Source of the DNA: an uncultured Methylococcaceae bacterium
Lineage (GTDB): Bacteria; Pseudomonadota; Gammaproteobacteria; Methylococcales; Methylomonadaceae
Length of the DNA stretch: 64,000 nt
Reading direction: 5' to 3'
Assembly: GCA_903928685.1 (NCBI GenBank)
Contig: CAIYRS010000108.1
Span: forward strand, 62,001 to 126,000
The notes under the pieces were generated by a model. It was given only the letters and a program-made list of their open reading frames with translations. It did not search any database and was not told the origin of the DNA. Of the stretch, positions 44,323 through 53,834 are shown piece after piece (positions within the stretch are counted from its first letter, which is position 1; each line of letters opens with the position of its first letter). The position numbers and the translations under genes were made by a program.

Positions 44323-44345
44323 GGCGGACGGCTGTCCGCCTTTTT
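44323..44345 (+). repeat. REP-like palindrome GGCGGAC-GGCT-GTCCGCC followed by T-run
   Basis: Perfect 7-bp arms followed by TTTTT. It looks like a terminator on the plus strand, but no plus-strand gene precedes it, so it is listed as a repeat. Same layout as 20231 and 44375. Confidence 0.6.
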
Positions 44346-44374
44346 AAGAACGCCTAAAAACCCTACTGCGATCA

Positions 44375-44392
44375 GGCGAGCAGCCGCTCGCC
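44375..44392. repeat. REP-like palindrome GGCGAGC-AGCC-GCTCGCC
   Basis: Perfect 7-bp arms. Flanks match those of the copy at 20231-20248 (GCTATGA here, ACTACGA there). Confidence 0.7.
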
Positions 44393-44560
44393 GCTATGAA
44401 AATAATACCGGCAATGTACGAGGTTTACACGCCACGTTACAAAGCATAATTTCAGATTTAATCCACCATCATTTTGCTGAGTGATTTAAATCTGATGCGC
44501 TGTGGATTTAAAAAGTGGCACGAAAACAGTCTGTTGACGTGCCAATTACTGATGCTCTTA

Positions 44561-46753
44561 TCACAAACTGCCGTTAGCTTTTAAGAATTGCAATAACTGC
44601 CGTAAAGCTTCGGGTTTGTTGGTGGGGGATTTTTGCCCGATTTGGTCGGCTTTATTGACACCGTGGCAAGCCGGGCAGGTGCGGATTTCACCAGGTTGCA
44701 TGGAGAGCCAATTGCGTTCCCTGACTACGGGGTTGCCTTGGGTATCGGTGATTTGCCATGTTAACGCGCGGCGGGTAGGTAACAGCATGGCGACCGAGCC
44801 ATCGGCGGCTATTTTTACGCTGCCGCTAGGTGCGCCAGCCGCTAAAGGCGGATTGTTGGTAACGCTGTGTAAAGGTTGCGCTAATACCCGACGACCTGGG
44901 ATGACATAATTGCTGTCATAGCTTTTAATGCCACGGATTTGGTCGGCTTGGAAGGCTTGGAAATGGGCGACATCATAGACTTTGCCTGCGTTGGTCGCGG
45001 TTTGCGTAGCACTGCCTGCAACGGCTAAATTAAACGGTTGCTGTTTGTCACTGACATCACGGCGAGTAGTGTTCCGAACGATTGCCAATGCCAAGTTTTT
45101 GCTGGTCAGATAATTCCTTAAACTGGCTTCACTAACGCCTTCTTCTTGCAGGATTTGTTTTTCTGGTGTCGCTAAGATGCTGGTGCGTTTTGCTGGTATT
45201 GCCCGTGCTTTCACTTCAACAGGTTGTAACTCCCACAATTCGCCGCTGTAATGGACGAGTGAATCGGGGCTGTAATAGGTTAGGGTTTTGTTGATGCCAG
45301 TGGTAAGTGGCTGGTCGGCGGTGTAAGTGCCATTCGCCAATTTCTTTAAGGTACGGATACGGAATTGGTAGCGAGATTGCGGATAGCTATGGGCAGAATC
45401 CGCCGAGGTGCTGCCTTCGTTTTTGTCTGCACGGGTTTCAAAGGTATGTGCTGCCAGCATAGTACCGTCGGCTATCACCAGTGGGTCGCGGTAATGGCCA
45501 GAATCGGCGGCTGGCGGTGTTGCACCATCGCTGACAAATGACGCAGTGGTTTTGTCGGTAATATAAGAGATGGTCATATTGGCAGCGTTGGTTGTTGGCG
45601 CTGCGCCATTAAGCCTGACGATTTGCCCAGAGGCATGGGTGCTAAATTCTGGGGCGTTAATGCCAACAAACCAGTTTGGGGTTACTGGGTGTTGTTTGAT
45701 TTGAAAAAAATTGCTGATCTTTTTTTGGTTGATGCTGGTGGTGAGGTAGGTAAGGGCGCTGTCATCGTTAAATGCCGCATCAACAAACGAGCCGCCTAAT
45801 TCATGGCGACCGACATGGTTGACCAATTCCAAGTCAGAACCGTCTTCGTTAACTTGCCAAGGGAAAAAATGGTTAAAGCTATGTCCGTTAAAATGTGTGC
45901 CAGCTAAGGAAATGGCATCAAATTTTAATGGTTCAGGAAATACTTCTTGGCGGCTGTTCAATTGCGTTGCCGTTGCCGATTCATTGGCGTAATTGAATGT
46001 GCCATAGTGCGGCACGCCATTACGGTCGGCGGCGGCTTGTTGGTCTTGTTGTAAATGATCCCAGCGGGTAAAAATCACCCGTCCATAGCTATCAACGAAG
46101 GGGTTGAAATCGCCGGAAGGTGCGTGGGTGACCATAAATAAGTTGCCGTCTACCGGGTTTAAACTCCACAAGCCGGTATTAGATGGCGCTTCTTCGTATT
46201 CATCGAGTTGCGGATAAAGATGGCTGGCGCCGTTGCGCGGGCGGTCGGAAACAAAAATGATGCGTCCGTCAGTGCCGTAGGTAGGGCTGACATTATTGTA
46301 AGTCGCTGGTTGTTTGGCGACTTTGGTGATGACCGGGGTTTCATTTTTGCCTAAGCCAGTAATTTCATATAACTGCCAGCGGTACTGATTGATTTGATAG
46401 CGTGCGGGTGCGCCTTTCACCATGCTGAATATTATTTTGTTGCCATCCCAATGGACGGCTGGGTCGCGGACTTGAATGGCTGCGCCGCCTTGATGCCCGT
46501 CCATCCCATAGCCTGCTGCGGCAGTGAGGTTTTTTAGGCTGCCGTCGGGGTAGCGTATCCATAAGTCGCCGCCACGTCCGGTGACATCAATCGCGCCTTT
46601 GTGGTTACAGAAGGTGGCGTTGATGGTGCAAAAATCTTGGGGGATGGGTACTTGGGTGACGAAGGCGATAGGGTTATCGATGGCGGCTTGGGCAATGCTT
46701 GGTAGTTGGCTGGCTGCCATCAATAATACGAGTTTGAGTGATTGGTTTTTCAT
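44561..46753 (-). CDS. Secreted HzsA-like beta-propeller protein with one c-type heme motif
   Basis: The 730-residue protein has a signal peptide (ends IAQA), then WD40/PD40-like propeller repeats in the first half (e.g. SPTYGTDGRIIFVSDRPRNG, NPFVDSYGRVIFTRWDHL, GSDLELVNHVGRHELGG). Near the C-terminus CPACH (about 693-697) is a single heme-binding CxxCH site. The order matches proteins annotated as hydrazine synthase alpha-like; those are widespread outside anammox bacteria and need not make hydrazine. It stands alone, with no beta/gamma subunits or cytochrome partner beside it. A periplasmic redox or ligand-binding role is likely. Confidence 0.75.
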   Translation of the reverse strand: MKNQSLKLVLLMAASQLPSIAQAAIDNPIAFVTQVPIPQDFCTINATFCNHKGAIDVTGRGGDLWIRYPDGSLKNLTAAAGYGMDGHQGGAAIQVRDPAVHWDGNKIIFSMVKGAPARYQINQYRWQLYEITGLGKNETPVITKVAKQPATYNNVSPTYGTDGRIIFVSDRPRNGASHLYPQLDEYEEAPSNTGLWSLNPVDGNLFMVTHAPSGDFNPFVDSYGRVIFTRWDHLQQDQQAAADRNGVPHYGTFNYANESATATQLNSRQEVFPEPLKFDAISLAGTHFNGHSFNHFFPWQVNEDGSDLELVNHVGRHELGGSFVDAAFNDDSALTYLTTSINQKKISNFFQIKQHPVTPNWFVGINAPEFSTHASGQIVRLNGAAPTTNAANMTISYITDKTTASFVSDGATPPAADSGHYRDPLVIADGTMLAAHTFETRADKNEGSTSADSAHSYPQSRYQFRIRTLKKLANGTYTADQPLTTGINKTLTYYSPDSLVHYSGELWELQPVEVKARAIPAKRTSILATPEKQILQEEGVSEASLRNYLTSKNLALAIVRNTTRRDVSDKQQPFNLAVAGSATQTATNAGKVYDVAHFQAFQADQIRGIKSYDSNYVIPGRRVLAQPLHSVTNNPPLAAGAPSGSVKIAADGSVAMLLPTRRALTWQITDTQGNPVVRERNWLSMQPGEIRTCPACHGVNKADQIGQKSPTNKPEALRQLLQFLKANGSL

Positions 46754-47213
46754 GGGGATTCCTAAAGTTTGGGCGTTGTTTTGTTAGGTGACGCTACTTT
46801 AGGCTGTTTTTTCGATTTTATTAGCGAGTGGTGGTTAATGTGTTAGCTGGTTCGCATTAAAAACTGATGTCACTCAATTTTTGTGAGTCGAAAATAAATA
46901 ATAATGAATCGCTATCGCGATGTTTATTAAATCGGGTACTCGCACCCGAAGGCGAGTTACTTTCTTTTGCGCCGCCAAAAGAAAGTAACCAAAGAAAAGG
47001 CGGCCCGATTACCGCTCATGTCTTGCGCTCCTCGCATTTGTCGGGGGATGGCAAAAGGGGCTTCCTGCCCCTTTGCCGCCGTGCGGTTTCCCTGCCGCAC
47101 CCCTTCGGGCTGTTCCCGACAAATGCTGCGGTGCTCGACGCGGCAAACGGGAGAAAAGCACGTTACTGCGTAACGTCAGTTAAAAATCCTAAGTGTGGTT
47201 GGATGTTGGTCGG
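46754..47213. other. Intergenic region holding dispersed repeat copy 2
   Basis: The 460-bp gap includes the leader of the HzsA-like gene and the repeat at 46893-47179. ORFs found inside are products of the repeat. Confidence 0.6.
46893..47179 (-). repeat. Dispersed repeat, copy 2 (inverted relative to 20289-20641)
   Basis: Begins AATAAATAATAATGAATCGC and ends near GTAACGTCAG. It shares ordered blocks with copy 1 on the opposite strand (CGAAGGCGAGTTACTTTCTT here, its relative there; GAAAAGGCGGC; GCGCTCCTCGCA; TCCTGCCCCTTTGCCGCCG; CTCGACGCGGCAAACGGGAG). It lacks several middle segments of copy 1. Confidence 0.8.
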
Positions 47214-48047
47214 TTAGTTTGTTGCCGCACGTTCGGCGTTTAATAGTGCGATAACGTCTTGCGTTTGCGGGCGTACGCCGCGCCAGAGGTAAAAGGCTTC
47301 GGCGGCTTGTTCGATTAACATGCCAAGGCCATCAAGGCTTTTTTGGGCGTGATGTTGTTGTCCCCAGCGGACAAAAGCGGTGGCTTGGTTACTGTAGGCC
47401 AAGTCGTAGCAGATGCCGTTGGCTACCAATAAGTTGTCCGGTAGGGGGGGTAGTTGATCGCTAAGGCTGGCGGAGGTGGCGTTGAGGATAATGTCGAATT
47501 GTTGGCCTACTAAATCTTCAAAACCACAGGCGTTGATGATGGCGAGTGTTTGGAAATCGGCGGCTAAGCCTTGGGCTTTTGCTACGGTGCGGTTGGCGAT
47601 GGTTAAGCTGGTCGGTTGTTGTTCAAGCAGGGGCGCAAGGATGCCGCGGGTTGCACCGCCTGCACCTAAGATTAATAGGCGTTTGCCGTTAAGTTGGATG
47701 CTGTGGTTATCGGTTAAATCCCGCACCAGTCCGCAGCCGTCGGTGTTGTCGCCTAGTAACAGGCCATTGTCTTGCATCTTTAAGGTGTTGACGGCTTTGG
47801 CGAATTCTGCGCGTGGGGTTTTTTCGGCGGCGTATTGCCAAGCCAATTCTTTCAGTGGCACGGTGCAATTTAAACCTTTGCCGCCATCAGCAAAAAACTC
47901 GCTGACGGCAGTAGTGAATTGCTCGGCAGGTACGGCTTGGGCTTGGTAGCTGAGGTTTTGTTGGGTTTGTTCGGCGAAGAGTTGGTGGATACGTGGGGAT
48001 TTGCTGTGGTTAATCGGGTATCCAAAAACGGCGTAGCGGTCAGTCAT
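47214..48047 (-). CDS. aroE: Shikimate dehydrogenase
   Basis: The 277-residue NADP enzyme reduces 3-dehydroshikimate in aromatic amino acid synthesis. It starts YAVFGYPINHSKSPRIH, has GLNCTVPLKE with the catalytic Lys, and shows the nucleotide-binding GAGGATRG and NRTVAKAQ (Arg for NADP). The C-terminus has DGLGMLIEQAAEAFYLWRG. It lies 18 bp after hemB in the same direction. Confidence 0.96.
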   Translation of the reverse strand: MTDRYAVFGYPINHSKSPRIHQLFAEQTQQNLSYQAQAVPAEQFTTAVSEFFADGGKGLNCTVPLKELAWQYAAEKTPRAEFAKAVNTLKMQDNGLLLGDNTDGCGLVRDLTDNHSIQLNGKRLLILGAGGATRGILAPLLEQQPTSLTIANRTVAKAQGLAADFQTLAIINACGFEDLVGQQFDIILNATSASLSDQLPPLPDNLLVANGICYDLAYSNQATAFVRWGQQHHAQKSLDGLGMLIEQAAEAFYLWRGVRPQTQDVIALLNAERAATN

Positions 48048-48065
48048 AGTGGTGTCTTGTGAGGT

Positions 48066-49121
<1,056 letters not shown>

Positions 49122-49145
49122 TTAGAGGTCATTTTAGAGGATTTT

Positions 49146-49787
49146 ATGAAGGCTAAGCACTATATATTATTTGGGATGTTGGCTATGTTGTTAGCAATTA
49201 TGCCTATGCCCAGCGCGTTTGCAGCGGATTTGTTGCCGCCTCAGCAAGCGATAGCAACCGCTTCTACGAAGCTACAGGAAAAGTTACAAGACCCGTCTTT
49301 TACTAAAGATTTCAATAAAATCACCCAGTATGTCAATGAGACTATTTATCCACATACCGATTTTGATCGTATTGCGGCCTTGGTGTTGGGTAAGATTTGG
49401 AAAACGGCAAGTGCGGATGAGCGCGAGCGTTTTAAGCAGGAATTTCAAACCTTGTTGGTAAGAACTTATTCCCGCGCTTTTGTTGAGTTTAAAGAGTGGT
49501 CAGTAAGGTTTCTGCCTTTAGATATGGAAAACGGCGCAACTAAGGTGATTGTTAAAACCGAGGTGTTACAACCTGGTACGCAACCGATTAGTGTCGATTA
49601 CCGTATGGCATTGAATGAGGGTGATTGGAAGGCTTACGACATTATGATTGAAGGCGTGAGTTTGGTGACCAATTACCGCACCACTTTCAGTAATGAAATT
49701 GAGACGAAAGGTTCTTTGGGTGCGATTATCGATGGTTTGGTAAAACGTAACGCCGAAGCCTTAGCTGTTAAATCCGCGAAAAAGTAA
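49146..49787 (+). CDS. mlaC: MlaC-like phospholipid-binding protein (Ttg2D family)
   Basis: ATG 49146 follows AGAGG; an earlier in-frame start at 49113 would spoil the signal peptide. The protein (213 residues) has a signal peptide ending SAFA and MlaC-type features: ITQYVNETIYPHTDFDRIAALVLGK, YSRAFVEFKEWSVRF, and a C-terminal YRTTFSNEIETKGSLGAIIDGL. MlaC carries phospholipids between MlaA at the outer membrane and MlaBDEF at the inner membrane. The other mla genes are not here. Confidence 0.92.
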   Translation: MKAKHYILFGMLAMLLAIMPMPSAFAADLLPPQQAIATASTKLQEKLQDPSFTKDFNKITQYVNETIYPHTDFDRIAALVLGKIWKTASADERERFKQEFQTLLVRTYSRAFVEFKEWSVRFLPLDMENGATKVIVKTEVLQPGTQPISVDYRMALNEGDWKAYDIMIEGVSLVTNYRTTFSNEIETKGSLGAIIDGLVKRNAEALAVKSAKK

Positions 49788-49898
49788 CCATTAACTTACG
49801 ATTTCTTGTAGGTTAAGTCAGTATTACATTTAAAGCCGATTGTGGCGCTGTTTTTGGCGCTACGATGGCTTTAAATGCCCATCTTAAGCAGTTCAAAC

Positions 49899-50873
49899 AT
49901 GAGCGATTATCAAACGTTATACAATCGGTTGCGTGAAGCCAAAGCCGATGCGTGGGTTGACCGTTTGCCGCAACAATTAGCTCAAGCATTTGATGTCAGT
50001 AAGCATGGCGACTTAGCCAATTGGTTGGCTTTAATTGCTGCTATCCCCGCTTTTTCTACCCAACACCGTGAGCTTAATGCCGATATGGTGAGCATCGGTT
50101 CTGGTGATGAGATAACGGCAGCAGTTAAAGAACATTTTAAAACCCAATTACAGCAGTTACACCCTTGGCGAAAAGGCCCGTATGATTTATTTGGTGTTGC
50201 AATTGATACCGAGTGGCGATCAGATTGGAAGTGGCTGCGTTTGCGGGATCATATTGCGCCGTTAAAGCATCGGTTGGTATTGGATGTTGGTTGCGGCAAT
50301 GGCTATCATTGCTGGCGTATGCTTGGTGCGGGAGCAAAAACCGTGATTGGTATTGATCCCACGCTGCTGAGTGTCATGCAATTTGAGTTAGTTAAAAAGC
50401 TGTATGGTGAAGCTCCTATTTATGTATTGCCTTTAGGGATAGAGGATGTGCCGTTAGGTATGCAGGTGTTTGATACGGTATTTTCTATGGGCGTGCTTTA
50501 TCATCGTCGCTCACCAATCGATCATTTAATGGAGTTAAAAGGTTGTTTGCGGTCTGGTGGTGAATTGGTGCTGGAGACTTTGGTGGTCGATGGGGAATTA
50601 GGGACGGCATTATTACCAGAGGATAGGTATGCGAAAATGCGTAATGTCTGGTTTTTACCGAGCTGCGATACCCTGCTAAGCTGGTTAAAACGTTGTGGTT
50701 TCGTTAATAGCCGCGTGGTTGATGTCACTGTGACTTCCATTGAAGAACAGCGTAGTACCGAATGGATGCGTTTTCACTCATTAAGTGATTTTCTTGATCC
50801 TAAAAACCCTGCGTTAACCTGTGAGGGTTTACCTGCACCGAAACGGGCGATTATTATTGCCAATACCCCTTAA
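49899..50873 (+). CDS. cmoB: tRNA U34 carboxymethyltransferase CmoB
   Basis: The protein (324 residues from ATG 49899) matches E. coli CmoB along its length: LHPWRKGPYDLFGVAIDTEWRSDWKW, the SAM motif LDVGCGNGYHCWRMLGAGA, FDTVFSMGVLYHRRSPIDHL and EGLPAPKRAIIIA near the end. It transfers a carboxymethyl group from carboxy-SAM to hydroxyuridine-34. Its partner CmoA, which makes carboxy-SAM, is not in this window. An in-frame ATG at 49875 would add eight residues. Confidence 0.95.
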   Translation: MSDYQTLYNRLREAKADAWVDRLPQQLAQAFDVSKHGDLANWLALIAAIPAFSTQHRELNADMVSIGSGDEITAAVKEHFKTQLQQLHPWRKGPYDLFGVAIDTEWRSDWKWLRLRDHIAPLKHRLVLDVGCGNGYHCWRMLGAGAKTVIGIDPTLLSVMQFELVKKLYGEAPIYVLPLGIEDVPLGMQVFDTVFSMGVLYHRRSPIDHLMELKGCLRSGGELVLETLVVDGELGTALLPEDRYAKMRNVWFLPSCDTLLSWLKRCGFVNSRVVDVTVTSIEEQRSTEWMRFHSLSDFLDPKNPALTCEGLPAPKRAIIIANTP

Positions 50874-50895
50874 TTTATCGAAAAGGCATAACACT

Positions 50896-51819
50896 ATGGG
50901 ACGCTACGACCAAAATAAATCCCGAAAAAACAAACCATCCCGTTATGACACTGAAAGTATTCAGCAAACAACACGTGTTAAAAGCGGCGGGTTTAGTGTT
51001 GTCGTGGTTATTATGTTGTTGATTGTCGCGGTTATCGTGGGCTTTTGTTTGGCAAAGCTGAGTGATGGTGAGCGGCTTGGTGATTTGCTGGCGTCGTTAC
51101 AAGCCCAAGTAAATGGGGCAGGCTCGAAAGATAAAACCCTTGTTGCTAATGCAAATACTGTCCCGAAGGCAGTCCCCGTTGCCGATCATGCTGATAATTT
51201 GCAATATACCCAAGCGCAAGAGCAAATAATCCTGCCGTCATTGGATAGCAGTGACGATCCTGTTCGTGAGGCGTTAACAGCGGTTAGTCCAAATATAGTG
51301 GCGTATCTTAAAATTGGGCAAATTATCCGAAGTTATATGTTGATAGCGAATGATTTTGCTCAAGGGTATCGCATCGCAAAGCATTTAGGTTTCTTTCACT
51401 TGCAGCAACCGTTTACTGTGGATATTGATAATGGGCAATTGCTGATGTCCGCCCAAGATTATCAGCGTTATGATAATTTAGCGCAGATGATAAATAGTAT
51501 AGATATACCTGTGCTTTTAAATGTCTATAAAAAATTTAGGCCATTGTTATTACAAGTTTTTTCCGAGTTTAGTTACCCTGATGGCTATAATTTGGATGAT
51601 ATTTTTATTAATGCGGCGAAAGAAATTTTCGATGCTCCCATTATTGACAAAAAAATTCCGGTAATTAAGACATCATCGTTTTATAAGTATGCCGACCCTG
51701 AGCTTGAGGCCTTAAATGGCGTGCATAAACAAATGTTACGGATGGGGCCGGAAAATACGCGGTTAATTCAAGCAAAGGTGAGGTTGTTGTTGGGGGAGTT
51801 GGTTAATTCAAAACCGTGA
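50896..51819 (+). CDS. DUF3014 family membrane-anchored protein
   Basis: ATG 50896 follows AAGG and begins a basic cytoplasmic end, one membrane helix (about 32-53) and a periplasmic domain (307 residues in all). The body carries LPSLDSSDDPVREAL, a middle segment on a disordered linker, and LNVYKKFRPLLLQVFSEFSYPDGYNLDDIF, which fits the DUF3014 pattern as I remember it. The function is unknown. A terminator shared with the convergent ComEA-like gene follows. Confidence 0.65.
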   Translation: MGRYDQNKSRKNKPSRYDTESIQQTTRVKSGGFSVVVVIMLLIVAVIVGFCLAKLSDGERLGDLLASLQAQVNGAGSKDKTLVANANTVPKAVPVADHADNLQYTQAQEQIILPSLDSSDDPVREALTAVSPNIVAYLKIGQIIRSYMLIANDFAQGYRIAKHLGFFHLQQPFTVDIDNGQLLMSAQDYQRYDNLAQMINSIDIPVLLNVYKKFRPLLLQVFSEFSYPDGYNLDDIFINAAKEIFDAPIIDKKIPVIKTSSFYKYADPELEALNGVHKQMLRMGPENTRLIQAKVRLLLGELVNSKP

Positions 51820-51820
51820 T

Positions 51821-51851
51821 AAAAATCCGCCCAATCCGTGTTTGGGCGGAT
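51821..51851 (-). terminator. Terminator of the ComEA-like gene
   Basis: Stem ATCCGCCCAA / TTGGGCGGAT (10 bp) at 51825-51851. On the minus strand it is followed by TTTTT; on the plus strand the T-run is missing, so it mainly serves the minus-strand gene. Confidence 0.75.
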
Positions 51852-51861
51852 GTCCGTCTAG

Positions 51862-52146
51862 TTATTTCGGTTTTTTGGCGGCATCTGCGGTTGCAGCATC
51901 GCCAAACAAAATGTCCGCTTTGTTTTTCTCAATCGTTTTTTCGCCAATTCCTGGTACTTCTAGCAAATCATCAGTGGTTTTAAACAAACCTTTTTCGGTT
52001 CGGTATTTGATGATGGCTTCGGCTTTTTTAGGGCCTATGCCTGACAGGGCATCTGAAATGGCTTTGGCATCAGCGGTATTGATATTTACAGGGGTTGCGA
52101 GCGCATTGAATGTAAATAGGGATAACAACAAAATAAGCTTTTTCAT
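51862..52146 (-). CDS. ComEA-like helix-hairpin-helix DNA-binding protein
   Basis: The 94-residue protein has a signal peptide (about 1-17) and the ComEA tandem HhH: NINTADAKAISDALSGIGPKK followed by LLEVPGIGEKTIEKNKADI. It is likely periplasmic and binds double-stranded DNA during uptake or at the surface. No other competence gene is nearby. Confidence 0.88.
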   Translation of the reverse strand: MKKLILLLSLFTFNALATPVNINTADAKAISDALSGIGPKKAEAIIKYRTEKGLFKTTDDLLEVPGIGEKTIEKNKADILFGDAATADAAKKPK

Positions 52147-52523
52147 GGCATCTCCGAATACTTTTGTAAAAATGATAGGTAGTGAATAACGTAGTTATTC
52201 ACTGGTAAGTCTAGTAGGTAGTTGTCAAATTACAAATGAATTGAAGAAATAAACTGTTTATTATTTGTTGCTTTTAAATTGCCCTTTATCAAGTTACCGA
52301 AACAGGTAATAGTCAGCCAATAGTAATTTATAAACTAACCAATTTTGTTTAACATTTTGATTTCATAATTTAATTAAAAATTCTTCATGATAAATAATTG
52401 TGAGCAGTGCGGCACATTGTGCATTCGGCATTGACAGTCCTGCCCTTTCTACTTTACAGTTACGTTCGCAAAACAATTATGCAATCAACTATAACAACAC
52501 TATAACCCTTCGGAGCACATATC
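52147..52523. promoter_or_regulatory. AT-rich upstream region of the RuMP genes
   Basis: The 377-bp gap carries no gene. It is AT-rich from 52190 to 52390, a usual feature of strongly expressed genes, and holds the candidate hps promoter at 52431-52460. Confidence 0.55.
52431..52460 (+). promoter_or_regulatory. Candidate sigma-70 promoter of the hexulose-6-phosphate synthase gene
   Basis: A perfect -35 TTGACA (52431-52436), 18-nt spacer and a weaker TACAGT (52455-52460), about 65 bp upstream of the ATG. GGAG at about 52511 serves as the ribosome binding site. Confidence 0.5.
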
Positions 52524-53171
52524 ATGGCTAGACCATTAATTCAAATGGCATTGGATTCATTAGATTTCGACGCAACAGTTGCACTTGCAGAGCAAGTTGC
52601 CCCTTTTGTTGATATTTTTGAAATCGGAACCCCATGTATTAAACACAATGGCGTTAATCTGGTTAAAGCATTGAGAGCAAAATTCCCAGATAAATTGCTT
52701 TTGGTTGACTTAAAAACTATGGATGCTGGTGAATACGAAGCAACTCCATTTTATGCCGCTGGTGCAGATATCTGTACAGTTTTAGGTGTATCTGGCCTTG
52801 CCACTTGCATGGGCGTAATTAAAGCTGCAAACGCTTACGGCGCTGAAGCTCAAATCGATTTGATCAATGTTGAAGACAAAGCAGCTTGTGCACGCGCAAC
52901 TGCAGAAGCTGGCGCCCACATCATGGGTATCCACACTGGTCTTGACGCACAAGCTGCAGGCCATACTCCTTTCTCTGATTTAAACGATATTGCAAAATTA
53001 GGTTTGAACGTAAGAATTTCAGTTGCTGGCGGTATTAAACCTGCAACAGTTCAAGATGTTGTTAAATCTGGTGCAAACATCATCGTTGTTGGCGCAGCTA
53101 TTTACGGCGCTCCATCACCAGCTGAAGCTGCCCGCGAAATCCGCGAATTGGTTGACGCTACAGAGGTATAA
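52524..53171 (+). CDS. hxlA: 3-hexulose-6-phosphate synthase
   Basis: The 215-residue enzyme joins formaldehyde to ribulose 5-phosphate, the entry step of the RuMP pathway. It belongs to the OMP-decarboxylase barrel family: MALDSLDFDATVALAEQV, DIFEIGTPCIKHNG, LLVDLKTMDAGEYEA (the DxKxxD metal/phosphate site) and SVAGGIKPATV. Codon use is AT-richer and more biased than its neighbours, as for a highly expressed gene. hxlB begins 3 bp later. Confidence 0.97.
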   Translation: MARPLIQMALDSLDFDATVALAEQVAPFVDIFEIGTPCIKHNGVNLVKALRAKFPDKLLLVDLKTMDAGEYEATPFYAAGADICTVLGVSGLATCMGVIKAANAYGAEAQIDLINVEDKAACARATAEAGAHIMGIHTGLDAQAAGHTPFSDLNDIAKLGLNVRISVAGGIKPATVQDVVKSGANIIVVGAAIYGAPSPAEAAREIRELVDATEV

Positions 53172-53174
53172 CAA

Positions 53175-53708
53175 ATGCACCAGCAACTTGTCGTAGAAAA
53201 AATCACCAGTATTTTAGAAGCTACTGATGATAGCTATGACGTAAAACTGACCGAATTGCTTGACAGTGCTAAGCGTATTTTTATATCTGGTGCTGGTCGC
53301 TCTAAGTTAGTTGGCAATTTTTTTGCCATGCGTCTGGTTCATGCTGGTTATGATGTTAGTGTTGTTGGTGAAATTGTTACCCCAAGTATAAAAGCAGGTG
53401 ATCTGTTAATTATTATTTCAGGATCAGGGGAAACAGAACAATTAATCGCATTTACCAAAAGTGCCAAAAAAATAGGTGCGAGCATTATTCTGATCTCTGC
53501 AAAAGAATCTTCTACAATCGGCGATATGGCTGACGCTGTGTTTCAAATTGGTCGTTCCGAACAATATGGAAAAGTGTTTGGAATGCCAATGGGTACCGTA
53601 TTTGAGTTATCTACTTTGTTATTTTTGGAATCAACTGTTTCTCATATAGTTCATGAGAAAGGTATTCCGGAAGAAGTAATGAGAGAACGGCACGCCAATT
53701 TAGAATGA
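53175..53708 (+). CDS. hxlB: 6-phospho-3-hexuloisomerase
   Basis: The 177-residue SIS-domain isomerase turns hexulose 6-phosphate into fructose 6-phosphate, the second RuMP step. Motifs are IFISGAGRSKLVGNFFAMRLVH, LLIIISGSGETEQLI and FGMPMGTVFE. It follows hxlA by 3 bp. A 14-bp stem follows the gene, so tkt may have its own promoter. Confidence 0.96.
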   Translation: MHQQLVVEKITSILEATDDSYDVKLTELLDSAKRIFISGAGRSKLVGNFFAMRLVHAGYDVSVVGEIVTPSIKAGDLLIIISGSGETEQLIAFTKSAKKIGASIILISAKESSTIGDMADAVFQIGRSEQYGKVFGMPMGTVFELSTLLFLESTVSHIVHEKGIPEEVMRERHANLE

Positions 53709-53713
53709 TTTTA

Positions 53714-53742
53714 AAGAACGAGTGGCTCAGCCACTCGTTCTT
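53714..53742 (+). terminator. Stem-loop between hxlB and tkt
   Basis: AAGAACGAGTGGCT pairs perfectly with AGCCACTCGTTCTT around one base (real loop slightly larger), then GTTTC. The T-run is weak, so it may attenuate or protect the mRNA rather than end it. Confidence 0.65.
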
Positions 53743-53834
53743 GTTTCTGCAATATAAAAATAGCTTCCTAATAAATCTGACGATTGCTTAGCTAAGCAAC
53801 TAAATAATTTACTGAAAATTGTAAGGAGATCAAT

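Larger units (their letters stand above)
43760..44560. other. 801-bp gene-free region with DnaA boxes and palindromes
   Basis: No credible gene. It contains two close DnaA boxes (44005-44027), a GGAGTAC hairpin (44264-44284), and two REP-like palindromes (44323-44345, 44375-44392), in AT-rich DNA. The promoter of the ABC exporter operon must lie near 43780-43850. Confidence 0.6.

Noticed and set aside
43800-44400. Possible replication origin
   Set aside because: Only two DnaA boxes are seen, and there is no dnaA, dnaN, gyrB, gidA or parAB and no clear 13-mer array.
44561-46753. True hydrazine synthase
   Set aside because: The beta and gamma subunit genes and anammox context are missing, and only one CxxCH motif is present.
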